64,000 bases of DNA from Medicago truncatula (taxonomy: Eukaryota; Streptophyta; Magnoliopsida; Fabales; Fabaceae). How positions within the stretch are numbered: the stretch's first letter is position 1; each line of letters begins with the position of its first letter. Position numbers and translations under genes: made by a program. This document shows, piece after piece, positions 48,991 through 60,799 of this stretch. The notes below the pieces were generated by a model. It was not told the DNA's origin. It ran no database searches and was given only the letters and a program-made list of their open reading frames with translations. The DNA lies in the NCBI RefSeq assembly GCF_003473485.1, contig NC_053042.1, positions 37,352,762 through 37,416,761 on the forward strand, written 5' to 3'.

Positions 48991-49700
48991 CCTTTTTACT
49001 AAAGTAGCCATGTCGATTTAAGTAGGTAAGAAAATAAGTCTCTATTTGGGATCTGTCCTATAGCCACCCCTAAATATGACCATACAATTTTTTTTAGGGA
49101 TAAATATACTTTTTATCACATTAAATACATCAACTTTTATTTTTAGTCTTTCTAGCAATTTTCTTCGAACTTTTTGACCCCTATAAATTTCTGTTACCAA
49201 TTTAAGTCTATGCTTTCTTATGAAAGTTCATGTCACATATTCCAATAACTTTCTCTTTTATGAAATGTCATTGTAAAATATTAAAATATCGCTAGTTTAA
49301 TAATTTATTTTTTAATCTTTATTAATAATTTATCTATAACATCAAATTAATAATATTTTAACATCTTAACAATGATATGTCATAAAAAAAGTCACATGAA
49401 ACATGCAACATGAACTTTTATAAAAACGTATAGACTAAAATTAATGACATACAATTTTGAAAAACCAAATTTCAATGTTTTTTTTAGAATGACTGAAAAA
49501 AAAAATTTAACATATTTACAGAGTTTAAAAACATACTCAACTTTCTTTTACAATGGTAAATGGTAATTAAATTGTGTCCATGTCTAATCTAACTATAATA
49601 ATAGATGGTGTAAGTAGCAAAAATCTAAAATCTAATTCTGCAGCCCAATGGTACAGTATGAAAGAAGCATCTAATATCTTAAGAGAGCGGAATTTGAAAT
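48991..49700. other. Intergenic, upstream of the CDK gene
   Basis: AT-rich. About 49095-49545 resembles a decayed member of the 'ttttagtccct'-type MITEs, with 'ggataaatatactttt' on the left and a weak inverted match on the right. No gene. Confidence 0.4.
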
Positions 49701-49715
49701 TCAAAAGGTAAGTAT

Positions 49716-49723
49716 CCGTTGGA
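49716..49723 (-). promoter_or_regulatory. MSA-like (mitosis-specific activator) element of CDKB2
   Basis: On the minus strand TCCAACGG (followed by ATA) matches the MSA core YCYAACGG, with one mismatch in the full 11-base consensus. It lies about 30 bp upstream of the likely TATA box. MSA elements bind three-repeat MYB factors and give G2/M expression, which is the known expression pattern for B-type plant CDKs. Confidence 0.55.
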
Positions 49724-49747
49724 CAACGATAATAAAATTTCTCTTCG

Positions 49748-49755
49748 TATAAATA
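49748..49755 (+). promoter_or_regulatory. TATA box of CDKB2
   Basis: TATAAATA, 108 bp before the start codon, with a C/T- and A-rich leader following. Confidence 0.55.
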
Positions 49756-49820
49756 ATCAAATCTCTTTGTAAGAATTTCACTTCATCTTCATTTCTTCAA
49801 CAAAAACCCCTTTTCAGACC

Positions 49821-49835
49821 AAACCCTAACCCTAA
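49821..49835 (+). promoter_or_regulatory. Telo-box in the CDKB2 leader
   Basis: AAACCCTAACCCTAA, 20 bp before the ATG. Telo-boxes are recurrent in 5' regions of plant genes active in cycling cells. Role here inferred. Confidence 0.6.
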
Positions 49836-49855
49836 TTTTCTCGATCGATTCAATC

Positions 49856-51601
49856 ATGGAGAAACCTGGTGAGACAATCGCAGTAGTGTTATCTGCGAAG
49901 GAAGCATTCGAGAAGCTCGAGAAAGTTGGAGAAGGAACGTACGGGAAGGTTTACAGAGCAAGAGAGAAAGCTACTGGGAAAATTGTTGCGTTGAAGAAGA
50001 CTCGTCTTCATGAAGATGATGAAGGTGTTCCTCCTACTACGCTTCGCGAGGTTTCGATTCTGAGAATGCTCTCTCGCGATCCACATGTTGTTAGGTAAGT
50101 TAACGCTAAATTGTTTTCAATTTCAATTTCAATTGGATTTGAAATTAGATTAATTTTGTGATTTTTTTTTTTTTGGTGTTAGGTTGTTGGATGTGAAACA
50201 AGGGCAGAACAAAGAAGGGAAAACTGTGTTGTATTTAGTTTTTGAGTATATGGATACTGATCTTAAGAAATTCATTCGGAGTTTTCGTCAAACTGGGCAA
50301 AATATTCCACCCCCAACCATCAAAGTATAACATATTCTTTCAGATCTACAAATTATTTGATTATTGTTGTTAGTTTTTTTTGCAATTAATTAATGATTTT
50401 GTGGATTTGATTTTAGGGTTTGATGTATCAACTTTGCAAGGGTGTTGCTTTCTGCCATGGTCATGGAATTTTGCACAGGTATATTTCATTTATTTTGTAA
50501 ATGGATAGATTGGTTCATTGATTAGTTAGTAGTACATGTACTTATTTAAGATTTGATCGTTGTTACTGAAAGGGATTTGAAGCCTCACAATCTCTTGATG
50601 GACCGGAAAACAATGATGCTCAAAATTGCTGATCTTGGACTTGCTAGAGCTTTTACTGTACCACTTAAGAAGTACACTCATGAGGTAACAGAGTCATACA
50701 TTATTGGATTTAATTCCAGAGCTTTGATGAGATGGTTTTTATGTACTTTCTTCATAATTAATTAACATATTCGGATGTTATAGGATGGTGTATTGTATGT
50801 GTTGTGTTTTACTGTGTTAGGATTGTTAAGCTACATATAAGTTGAGTTGAAATTAGCCTATGCCTAGGTTATTGTCTGTGATTAGGTTGTGACAATGTTG
50901 ATGTTAAAGAGAGATAGATTTTTAGATTTTGCCCCCTTGTTGGTTTTGCATTCAGGGTGTCATGATCCTCACTTGTGGCTGATTGCATTACGTTTGTGTC
51001 ATTTTCAGATACTAACCCTGTGGTATAGAGCACCTGAAGTCCTTTTGGGGGCTACCCATTACTCAATGGCTGTGGATATGTGGTCTGTTGCCTGCATTTT
51101 CGGTAAGGATATATTTCGTTCAACCAAGTAAAGGGCTATTTCTTAGTATTTGTTTATCTTACAGCAGGGTTTTTTTTAATCTGATTTTTATCTGGTTATT
51201 ATAGCTGAACTTGTTACCAAGACAGCACTATTTCCTGGTGATTCTGAGCTGCAACAACTCCTCCATATATTCAGGCTGTTGGGGACTCCTAATGAAGATG
51301 TGTGGCCAGGTGTTAGTAAACTAATGAACTGGCATGAGTACCCTCAGTGGGGTCCTCAAAGTCTTTCAAAGGCTGTTCCCGGTTTGGAAGAGACTGGAGT
51401 GGATTTACTCTCTGTAAGTTAGCCCCCTTGATTACTTAACATTTTCTATTAACTGGTGTCCTTTTTCTATTTTAATAATGTTGTTTTTCTTCTCTATTTT
51501 ATTTTCAGCAAATGCTGCAGTATGAACCTTCCAAGCGGCTATCTGCAAAGAAAGCTATGGAACACCCTTACTTTGATGACCTAGACAAGACCTATCTCTA
51601 G
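49856..51601 (+). CDS. CDKB2: B2-type cyclin-dependent kinase
   Basis: Seven exons: 49856-50094, 50183-50324, 50417-50478, 50573-50684, 51009-51102, 51205-51413 and 51509-51601. GT/AG borders and phases are consistent, giving 316 residues, the usual size. Glycine loop GEGTYGKV at 25-32 with the inhibitory Thr28/Tyr29 pair; catalytic Lys47 (VALKK); cyclin-binding helix PPTTLRE at 59-65, the signature of plant CDKB2 (CDKB1 has PPTALRE, CDKA has PSTAIRE); [10 protein letters not shown] with catalytic Asp149; DLG at 168-170; activation-loop Thr183 in YTHE; and [10 protein letters not shown]. The kinase partners mitotic cyclins and acts at G2/M in dividing cells. An MSA-like element and a telo-box upstream agree with that timing. 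The N-terminal [20 protein letters not shown] is family-typical. No defects seen. Confidence 0.96.
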
Positions 51602-52339
51602 GTTCCAAATGATGTTTTGGATTTAGGAATTCTTATCATGCTTCTCTCGAGCGCATATCCTAGTCTGTTTTAGGTTGATAACATTTGCCGTCTTATTTTT
51701 TCTTTGTATTCCATAAAGTTGTGGATTGTAAGGATTTGGATCAAGTTAAACTCTTTAGTACGAAAAGAGTGTATGCTGTGCATTGTTATAAGTACTGTTA
51801 TTGTTACCTACAATGAAATGAATCATTGGTTCTCCTTGACATGAAATATCAGTTGTCATAGATAGGTGGTTAACTTGAATGATTTTATTTCACATTTGTT
51901 TTCTCAGGGAGACAGGTTGAGTAGAATCAAATCTGTGTTCCTTAGTTTTTCATTAGATGTTTTGGTAGAGTAGAAGTAAAATGGTGAGCAGTAAAATTTG
52001 CTTTCACTGTAATAATTGGGAGGGAATTGAAAATGTGGATTTCACAGTAAATGACTTTTCCAACTCAACAATTTAATTAGCTCTCAAATCTGTGAGTCAT
52101 CACTTTGTTCTTCCAAGTCAAGGAGAGATTTTCAAGTCTTGGTTACGAATTTGGGTTTCTAACAAAACTGTTGATTGATTGGAGATGTTGTGGCTTGTGT
52201 GATTGGAAGCGTTACCTTTGTTGATCTCAAGTTCTAGTTTGATTTCATTGTGAGTTCATTGATCTCGAATATGATCAACTCTAGTTGAGAAAATTTAAGT
52301 GGGAAAAAAAGAACAAAGTTGATGATTTACTCTTTCTAT

Positions 52340-52815
52340 GTTCTGTTAGATTGTTTGCATCATGGCGTTTTCAAAATTTGGACCTTTGCCAAAACAAATG
52401 TTAAATGGAGAAAAAAAAAACTTATCAAAATCCAAATCCAAGATATTTTAGAAATTTTGAAGGAAAAGGAGGGGAGGGAAAAGATATTTTTAAATGTAAT
52501 GTTTATTCAAATTTTTAGAGAAGGGGAAAAAAGAGAAGGGAGGAGATGGAAATTCCTTTAGGGCGATATATGCGTACTGTTAAATTGTTTGCATCATGGC
52601 GTTTTAAAATTTGGACCTTTGCCGAAACAAATGTTAAATGGAGAAAAAAAAAATCTTTATCGAAATTCAAATCCAAGATATTTTAGAAATTTGTTTGGTT
52701 GAAGGAAAATGAGGGGAGGGAAAAAGTATTTTAAATTTAACATTTATCCGAATTTTTAGAGAAGGGGGGGTGTGGGGGTGGGGAAAGAGAAGGGAGGAGA
52801 TATAATTCTTTAGGT
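52340..52815. repeat. Tandem duplication of ~235 bp
   Basis: The first copy is at about 52340-52577 and the second at about 52578-52815. Both run 'attgtttgcatcatggcg', 'atttggacctttgcc', 'caaatgttaaatggag', an A-run, 'aaatccaagatattttagaa', 'ggggaggg', then 'gagaagggaggagat'. Copies differ by scattered substitutions and small indels. Confidence 0.88.
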
Positions 52816-53284
52816 TATGGATAGAATTCTTTAGCATAAATGAAGGATATGAGCAAAAGAAACGGTGAAGATGTGCGGCTAACATAAAATGGTGGAAGAA
52901 AGACAAGAAAAAGATAGAAGAATTGTTATTTTTAAATTTGGATTTTACAACTTCTCGTTTTTTGGTTTTGGTTCCTCTACGAATTTCGTTTTTTGATTTT
53001 GGTCCCTCTCACTGTGTGACCCATCATCCAGTTTGCCACGTCAGTTACTGCAACATCATCCTCCGTTAGCCACATGTACGTTTTTGTAACACAAGCTAAC
53101 GGGAGGGACGAAAAGCAAAACGTTAACAACTTTCAAGGACGGGTTAAAAATAAATAAATACAGGACGAAAAACAAAAACACACTAAATTACAGGAACGAT
53201 TTACATATTTAAGTCTTTAAAATTTGACTTAAATATCATTTTATTTAAAGTGTAGAAACTCTCAACATTGAAATACATCTCTAT

Positions 53285-53378
53285 CACTTTGCTCGTGAGC
53301 GCTCAACTAATAAGAACAATACATATAATACATGCAGGTCCAGGTTCAAATTCCAGCAACCAAGAAAGAAAAAAAAGT
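53285..53378 (+). mobile_element. SINE-like element, plus strand
   Basis: A-box-like 'gtgagcgctcaactaataag', B-box GGTTCAAATTCC at about 53342-53353, then an A-rich tail (gaaagaaaaaaaa). Short flanking match 'atacatc' on both sides (about 53264 and 53380). Confidence 0.55.
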
Positions 53379-55733
53379 ATACATCCCGATCATAAAATAG
53401 TTCTTCCTTTCTCTCCTCTTTCCATCCATCTCATCAATTAAGACTTCTCTTCAAAGGAATACATAACTTAGTCGCTGCATTCAATTCACCTCTCGAGTTT
53501 TTCGAAATAGTAAATTATTCTATGAACTTGTTCTGCGTCAATAAGTTTCAACATTTTATTAACTTTAAATGTTAAGACAGTGATCCTGATGTTTGACATT
53601 AAACAATGATGCAACCGTCTATGTGTAATTCAAATCACCTTTATGATGCATTTATAGGAACAATTTAAAATATTGAAGTACTCCTATTTGATTGGAATTA
53701 TGTGTATGTTTGAAATCTTTAGTTAATACTCAATTGTTTTGACTTGGTATGTTTAAGATTTGAGAGTTTCTATGGTACACTCTTAAATTAAAGTGTATCA
53801 ATACACCTATTTCATAAATCAATAAGTTATCAATTATTTTTATGTAATAAAGAGATATTTATCAACTTTTATATTTTAGAAAATATTATTTTTATAAGAA
53901 AAAACGTCATTTCATCCTTTATAAGAATCATACTAATTTTTTAACATTTTATCTAAAAAAAATAATCAATATTCACTATTATGGGTATTAAAAATTAAAA
54001 AAATTTGAATTTTGATTTGCCGATACTTTTGAGAAATAAAATATAATTGTAACCAATAGAAAATATATTTTTTCTAAAATAAATAACTCATTAAACTATT
54101 CATTTAACATATGGATGTACCAATACACTCAATTTTATTTCAGTGTACCAGTGTATCATAAAAATTGCCTTAAGATTTAAGTGGGCTGTGTAATGTTTAC
54201 AATTTAATCTCTTCAGTATATGGACATGATTTGTAACCCACGTGAACCGACACATCAGCGTTTAACATCGTATGTCATCAAGTAACACCTTAAATTGACA
54301 GGGGATGAAACCATTTTTTTTTTTTGAAGCGGAGGGATGAAACTTACTAATGCAAAACAAATTCAAGGACTACTGTGCTATTTCAAAAAATTAATGAACT
54401 AAAATGAAAGGTTTATGTTGTAAAGAATTTTTTTTTTTTGAGTCTTGCTAATAAGTGTCCTCATTAATGATTAAAAAAAAATAAAAAGGTTTATGTTGTA
54501 AAGAATACTTTTTTTTTTTACAAAAAAAAAACGATATTCATTCATTCAAATTGATAGAGTACATCGATACAATACAAATCCAAATTCGTTAAAAACAAAA
54601 AAGATGAATCTGTGAACAAACTCACAGCATCCATGTTAATTAATAGCATAAAACGGCAAAGTACCTATGCCTACAAATATACTATATTCATGTATCCGGA
54701 ATACTCATGTCTTCGGATCTGCAACATTGACGACACCAAAGCCATTGTCATTGATCGGATTTGCATTTGCTCAAAGTTAATTTTTCAACCTGAATCAAAT
54801 AAACACCGCACTAAGACGGGAAATCAAAAACACACTGTACAAATACGAGAAATCAAAACAAACAGAGTCGTTCAAAGACGACGAAATCACAAAAACAAAC
54901 GAAAGAAAGCATAAAATATATGAAATCACATATTCAATTAGGATAGAAGGAAAAACAATTCGGAGGGGTGATTTTTGGGTCAAAATTGACCCTAAATCAC
55001 CCCTCTGAAAAGAAGAAGAAGAAGAAGAAAAAGGTGACGGCTAGGATTTGAGAAGGAGAGAAGAGAGAGAGAAAACAACACTATATAAAGAACACTTCTT
55101 AAAGAATTGACTATACAATTTATAAAATATTATTACTATATTTGAATTATTAACCGATGTCATTTTCACCAAATTTCTATTTACTCCACTATTTTTTTTA
55201 CTCCAAATTTTTATTTTTTTTGATGTAGAAAACAATTTAGCAGTGACTTGGATTTCAACTCCATTGAGCTCTAAAAATTAAAAAAATAGTTGAAAACTTT
55301 GAATGGATTGTTGCTGCAACCTTGCATTTGTGGAAATGATAACCCAATCAAAGTATCAACACACACAGAGTGGTTGCCAAAATAAATCTAATTCAATCAT
55401 AGCAATTCCCAATATTATTATCATTGGTCCTCAATTCTTAATATTCTTTCAGTGCTCTGCAGTGGACAACATGGCAATGTCCCGTTATGTGATTCTATTT
55501 CATCAACTTTCGAAACAAATAAAAAACCTATACCTTGATTGGAGCAGATAAAAAATGAAATGTATATTATCTGATGCCAGATTTTCAGTTGCATGCTTTT
55601 TGCGTCAACATTACATATTTATAAAAGTTGTTTATAATTTTCCTGTGGCATCATTATTTATCAACCATTTTCTAATCGGGTCGTTGGAGGATGAACTTTC
55701 TATATATGGACTGATGTTTTAAATAAAATAATA

Positions 55734-56014
55734 CTTCCTCCGTCCCAAATTGTAAGACGTTTTGGCCATTTCACACGTATTAAGAAATGTAATTAATATT
55801 GCGTGGGGAAGAGAAATTATGAGTTGTTTTACAAAATTATCCCTAATAAATTGTATGGAAAAGATAAATGAAATAATTGAAAGAAGAGAGAGTAATTAAT
55901 AGTTAAGGATATAATAGGAAAAGTAACATAAATATTTCATTGGTATTGTAAAACGACATATAATTTGGGACAAATTTTTTTTCTAAAGCGACATACAATT
56001 TGGGACGGAGGGAG
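55734..56014. mobile_element. Stowaway-type MITE (Tc1/mariner), TA target site
   Basis: 281-bp element. The left end CTTCCTCCGTCCCAAATTGT matches the inverted right end CTCCCTCCGTCCCAAATTGT. TA dinucleotides flank at 55732-55733 and 56015-56016. The CTCCCTCCGTCCCAAA terminus is the classic plant Stowaway end. An extra internal copy of the terminus lies near 55950-55972. Confidence 0.9.
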
Positions 56015-56364
56015 TACTATCTATAAAGGAAATTACTTGCTTTTTTTCAATTTAATACATGGAGGAGTGACTTTTTGGTCTACCATGTTATTGTTAGGAA
56101 ATTTTCACCATTGTTCGATTAATCGTCAGAAAATATGTGAGGCACATAAAGTGAATTATCCCCTTCCAACCACGTTTTTTATATGCAAGATTTTGAGGGA
56201 GCGAATTAGTGTTTGGTCCATTGACATGTGATTTGCTATTGTGGTACAATTAAGAATAAAGTAATGTGATTTGCGGTCTAATGAAAATGACTAAACTCTT
56301 GTATTGTGACAAATCAACTTTTAAATCCGTTTGAAAGAGTTGGTATCTGACAGTGACTCAAATA

Positions 56365-57040
56365 TAGAGGTGTTAAATGGTATGGCCCAAGCCAACCCGA
56401 CCCGAGTGGGCCAACTACATAAATGAGTCAGCCCGACCCATCTCATTTATAATTGGGTCGCAGATTCTTGAGTCCGGTCCGGCCCGTGTGGGCCATAGGC
56501 CAGCCCGGTCCGACCCATTTTAGTTTTTTTTTTTTTTTTTTTTTTAAATTTTAATTTTTTCACTCTTTTATATGTATTTTTTATATATTAATTACTCACA
56601 ACTATCTTTTTGTTAAAATATGATTGGATGAACATAGAAGTGTAAATAATTTTTACATTAACATTGAATATACTAAACTCTAGATTATTCCTTTCATTGA
56701 ATCAAATTTATAATTTATAAACTTTAGAATTTTAAAACTTTGAGGTAAATTTATTCATTTTTATTAAGTTTAGTTATTTAAATATTTTTTACTAATAAAT
56801 TTTAAATTAGTTGATAAATTTTTTAAAAAGTAGTGTTTTTACCAAAAAAATCAAATGAAAATATTGATAATGGGCCGACCCGAAGCTTGATGAGTCGGTC
56901 TGACCCCATTTTTATATGGACCAAAGGGCTTGTGTCAAAAAGCCCAAGTGCAATTTGGGCCATCTTTTTGAGGCCCAACCCGATCCAAAATATGGGCTAA
57001 TGGGCCGGCCCATTATCCCGGCTCATTTTTAACAGCTCTA
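56365..57040. mobile_element. hAT-type MITE, perfect 8-bp TSD
   Basis: 676-bp element with ends TAGAGGTGTTAAAT and the inverted TAGAGCTGTTAAAA. It is flanked by a perfect 8-bp duplication CTCAAATA (56357-56364 and 57041-57048). Subterminal regions carry many 'ggcccaagcc', 'gggccggccc' and 'cccgaccc' motifs on both sides. No coding capacity. Confidence 0.88.
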
Positions 57041-57499
57041 CTCAAATATGATTAATCCCGGTAGCAAGATTTTGTAGAAATAAAAACACAATGAAAGATT
57101 TGTCATGTACATCTCACTTTCTTGCTTTCCTTTTTACTATCTTATTTCTTTGGCAAATGGCACATTGAATTGACATGGATCTTGATTTAGTTCATTGGTG
57201 TCCCCATGATGCATGAATGGACACAGTTGACCAAAAGCTGAGACAATAGCTTGCACACTTGAATTGCGGACGACGAATGTAAAGAAGGTATTGGAATTGT
57301 GATTTTTTTTCCTGCAGTCATATTCAAATCATATATCCTTCTTCTAATCTACCACAAGTAGCTTGTTCAATTCCCACTTGTGTTGGGCCAATGCTAGCAA
57401 AAGTATATATCCTGAATCTTGTTTAATTAATTTGATCTTTCTTCCACTCACACACCCCGTTAAACAGTGCTTGATGATGGAAATGTGGAATGTGCTAAC

Positions 57500-58386
57500 C
57501 AGGGGCGGTTTCACCACCCGGCGACCCCGGACGGTCGTTCGGGATTGTTCGATAATTTTTGTACATTAGACTCAAACTAAAAGCCCATTAACACACTTAC
57601 TAAAAGAAAAATTTGAGCAAAATCTGAAAATTCTCACACGCAAATAGGCTTGGAAAAGACATTTACCTCCTAATTTTATTTAGCACACTATTGACGGGTT
57701 CATCTCTCTTATTTTAACGGGCTAATTGTTCAAATTGACCTTGCAATATACAATATGTCTGAAAAATGACACTGTAAAATACAAAACATATATTCTAGCA
57801 TTGTAACTTGAATTTCTTCTTATTTTTGACCATCCTATAATATACGCATAGTCTAAAAATGTGACCTACATGTTGAATTTTTTCACTATTTTTTACATAC
57901 AAGTTAGCACGTTAAAATATAGCTTTACACAAAAAAATTAAATTTCTTCGACTAGGGATAAATTAATTATTAATTTTTATTCCCTCATAATTATGAATTT
58001 CTTAAACAATTTATAATTAATTCGTATCTCGTTTAAAAACTACAAAATTTCATTGTGAAGGTTATTATCATGTTCTAGTCATGCCTACAAAATTAGGGAA
58101 CTAAATTTGACTTGCGGGTATACGCTTACGTATTCAGGGTTATAAATAATAAAAATCTTGAATTACATGTTTAGAATACATGTTATTTAATTACATGGGC
58201 AATTTTTCATACTTCACGTATATTACATGGTCAATTTCAATTAATAACCCTATTTTAAATTGTACTTTTGTTGAACAAATGAGGAACCATTTTATTTCGA
58301 TTTATGACTATTTATATATTATGTCGCATGTGAATTTGCTATAAATTATTTGCCCGAACACCATAAATTTCCTAGCTCCGCCATTG
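57500..58386. mobile_element. hAT-type non-autonomous element, perfect 8-bp TSD
   Basis: 887-bp element starting CAGGGGCGG and ending CCGCCATTG (inverted CAATGGCGG). It is flanked by a perfect 8-bp duplication GTGCTAAC (57492-57499 and 58387-58394). The first 60 bases are unusually GC-rich. No transposase frame. The same type of terminus ('ggcggagcca') occurs in the element at 36695. Confidence 0.82.
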
Positions 58387-59277
58387 GTGCTAACAACGGG
58401 ATAGATTTTCTCGAGTGTAATTCTCTCAATTGTTATATTTCAATATCCTATTTTCTTTATAATTTTATATCTCTTTGGGTAGATGTAACAATTGAAAAAT
58501 TTTTGAGAGAATACCACTTGAGAGAATCCATTTTCACCAAGAATATTTTCTTTTCAACACTCACTAACACTTCTTATTGGGTTGAAATTAATGTGGATTC
58601 CACCATATCACATGGGATCTATTTTTAAAATGCGAGATCTACATTAAACTTATCCAATGAAATAGTGAGAATTAACGAGATTTTTTTTTTTTTTTTTACA
58701 AGAGTTAATGAGAATATAGTTAGCACTCTTACATGGACTTAAATTGGTCCACATGATTATAATGAAAAAAACATATACCGAGTGATTCAAAATAAAAATA
58801 CATATTTGAACTAATTTTACCATTGAAAAAGTTCACAAAAAGAATTATAATGAAAAAAAATATACCGAGTGATTCAAAATAAAAATATATCCAGTGATTC
58901 AAAATAAAAATACATATGTCCTTGTGAGTTTAACTTATGGACAATGCATAATAATATGCAAGGTTCGGGGTTCGAATCCCGACCACCACAAAAAAAAAAA
59001 AAAAAATACATATTTGAACTAATTTTACCATTGAAATTGGTAGCAATTATTTATTCCTTTGTAACAAGTTCACAAAAAGAAAATTTCAAAATATACACTA
59101 CCATTTTTAGTCGGAAAAATTTAAGGTGGGGTGGCGCTCAAGTCTAACGCATAAAAAAATTTACACTTTTATTATCATGATCGATCCAAAACATATGAAG
59201 GTCTAAGACGAGTTTTACTATGATGCCTTTTTAAAGCCCATGATAGTATTCTAGTAAAATTACAAAATTTTGGTTTT
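58387..59277. other. Intergenic between transposons
   Basis: AT-rich. The phrase 'gtgattcaaaataaaaata' is repeated three times between about 58780 and 58912. One SINE insertion (listed separately). No gene. Confidence 0.5.
58918..59001 (+). mobile_element. Short SINE with poly-A tail and TSD
   Basis: A-box-like 'gtgagtttaacttatgg', a strong B-box GGTTCGAATCCC at about 58968-58979, then 'gaccaccac' and an A-run. The flanking sequence AAAAATACATAT occurs just before (58906-58917) and just after (59002-59013), a clear target-site duplication. Confidence 0.75.
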
Positions 59278-59391
59278 TGTTATGAAACTATTAGAATAAG
59301 AAGAACAAGAACAAGATTAAAGAGAAGAAGAGAGAATAGAGAGAGAAGAAAGAGGATTATATTATTCTCTTGTGATGTATAATTAGGTTAC

Positions 59392-60799
59392 TGATAAAGG
59401 ATTTTTACCTCTCATAAAACTATTTACACGTAAGTATAATAGGATCGTGTCTACAGGGAGTTGCGTATTTCATAAGCATTTTCACAATATTTGTCACGTT
59501 AAGTGTTTGGGTATAAATTGTTTGTTTGTGTAAAACTATTTTCCTAATCGACATAAAAGTAAAACGAGAAGAGATAGGGCTATTCCGCTTGCGGTCAGAG
59601 ACATCAACCAAGCGTAACAGCTGCAATCTCTCGATCGATTAACGGATTCTAACTTTTTAAACTATATTATCACAATCACTCGACAATATCATTCGTGTCC
59701 AAATGATATCGTTATTTCTAAGGGATCGTTTAAACATCGATTTCCCAAACATTTAAACGATCACAAAGTCGTTTGGGTAGTTTAATCGACGATTTCCCAA
59801 CCGATTAAATTACCCAAAAGCATTAAGTTCTAGATTAAAAGTGATTATCAAATATTAACATCCATGTCTAGAGTGATAACTTAAGATAGATTGTTATTCT
59901 ATTTCTAGATTCAAAAGTATGTGTCCATATCATTTTGAATCTCAATAAAACAATGAAAACAAGAATAACAACAATATTGAATAAATAAGCTAGAACCATA
60001 TATTAAAAGATCAAAAGATTACATAATAGCTTGTTTGAATACCTCAGAACTACAAGAGTAGATGTGGCTACATATGTCTATGATAGCTTTGCAAAGGATG
60101 AAGAAAGGGTGAAGATTCCATGACAAGATCCATGATGTCTCAACAAATCTTGGCTTGAATCTACTCCTAACTACCTTGCTTTGTGTTTCTCTCTCTAGAA
60201 AAGCCCTAGTCTCTCTCTAAAACCAGAAAAATATGAATAAAAATGTAATAGCATTGGAAAGAGAAGAGAAAACTATTTATATGGGCTGACTGCGTGCCAG
60301 TTCGCTTAAGCGAAGCATAGTTCGCTTAAGTGAACATCCAGGAAATCTCCAGTTGACCATTGAGGTGCTGCCACGTGGTCCCTATCCTCTGAAGTTGGAT
60401 GAACTTCGCTTAAGCGAAGCACCAGCGAACATGTGAGCGAACTTTCCTGGAGCTCACTGGAACTTGGTCGCTTAAGCGAACCATAGTTCGCTTAAGCGAA
60501 CTGACCTTTCTTCATGAGCGAACTGGAAGTGTGCTTGTAAGCGAACAGAATGGTTGCTCTCTGTAATTGGTTCGCTTAATCGAACTCCCAGTTCGCTTAA
60601 GCGAACGGACCTTGGTTCAGGAGCTTCCTTCTTTTGGTCCTTTCTTGTCATTTCCTGCATAAATTGGGTAGAATCAGGCATGAAAGCATAAATGGTAAAA
60701 TTGCACTCAAATGGTAGCTTTTCCTTAGATAACTTGCAAAACAAGTCACTAATTTGCCTAAGTTAACACATGAAATATGTTACTTTTGAGCACTTATCA
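59392..60799 (-). mobile_element. Solo LTR (1408 bp) nested in the copia LTR, 5-bp TSD
   Basis: Ends TGATAA...TTATCA with the TG..CA of an LTR. It is flanked by a perfect 5-bp duplication GTTAC (59387-59391 and 60800-60804). A TATA-like 'tataaatag' on the minus strand near 60273-60281 gives the likely orientation. On that strand the right part is 'cctgtagacacgatcctatt' then 'gataaaggt..' near the end, a phrase typical of long legume gypsy-type LTRs. There is no internal coding region, so it is probably the product of recombination between two LTRs. It holds the palindrome cluster at 60301-60605. Confidence 0.78.
60301..60605. repeat. Cluster of TTCGCTTAAGCGAA palindromes
   Basis: The 14-base palindrome TTCGCTTAAGCGAA, or a copy with one or two changes, occurs at 60301, 60321 (TTCGCTTAAGTGAA), 60405, 60467 (first bases GTCG), 60487, 60571 (TTCGCTTAATCGAA) and 60592. 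Further half-sites 'gcgaac' lie at 60425, 60436, 60517 and 60541. Spacing is irregular (20-104 bp). Confidence 0.95.

Larger units (their letters stand above)
51602..55733. other. Intergenic, downstream of CDKB2
   Basis: 51602-51830 is probably the CDKB2 3' untranslated region. The remainder holds a tandem duplication (52340-52815), a fragment with MITE-like 3' end at about 52930-53215, a SINE and A/T-rich sequence. Around 54500-55080 lies a more complex stretch ('gagtacatcgatacaataca', then a GAAGAA run at 55010-55030) that could be a retroelement tail; its frames have no domain. Confidence 0.45.

Noticed and set aside
50553-51131. Separate short kinase-like frames
   Set aside because: They are exons 4 and 5 of the CDKB2 gene read through into introns.
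60301-60605. CRISPR-like array
   Set aside because: The repeated 14-mers are palindromic with irregular spacing and lie in a plant LTR; there are no uniform spacers, and this is nuclear plant DNA.
60472-60744. Minus-strand frame with repeated SVRLSEL segments
   Set aside because: The repeated peptide is simply the translation of the TTCGCTTAAGCGAA palindromes within a solo LTR.
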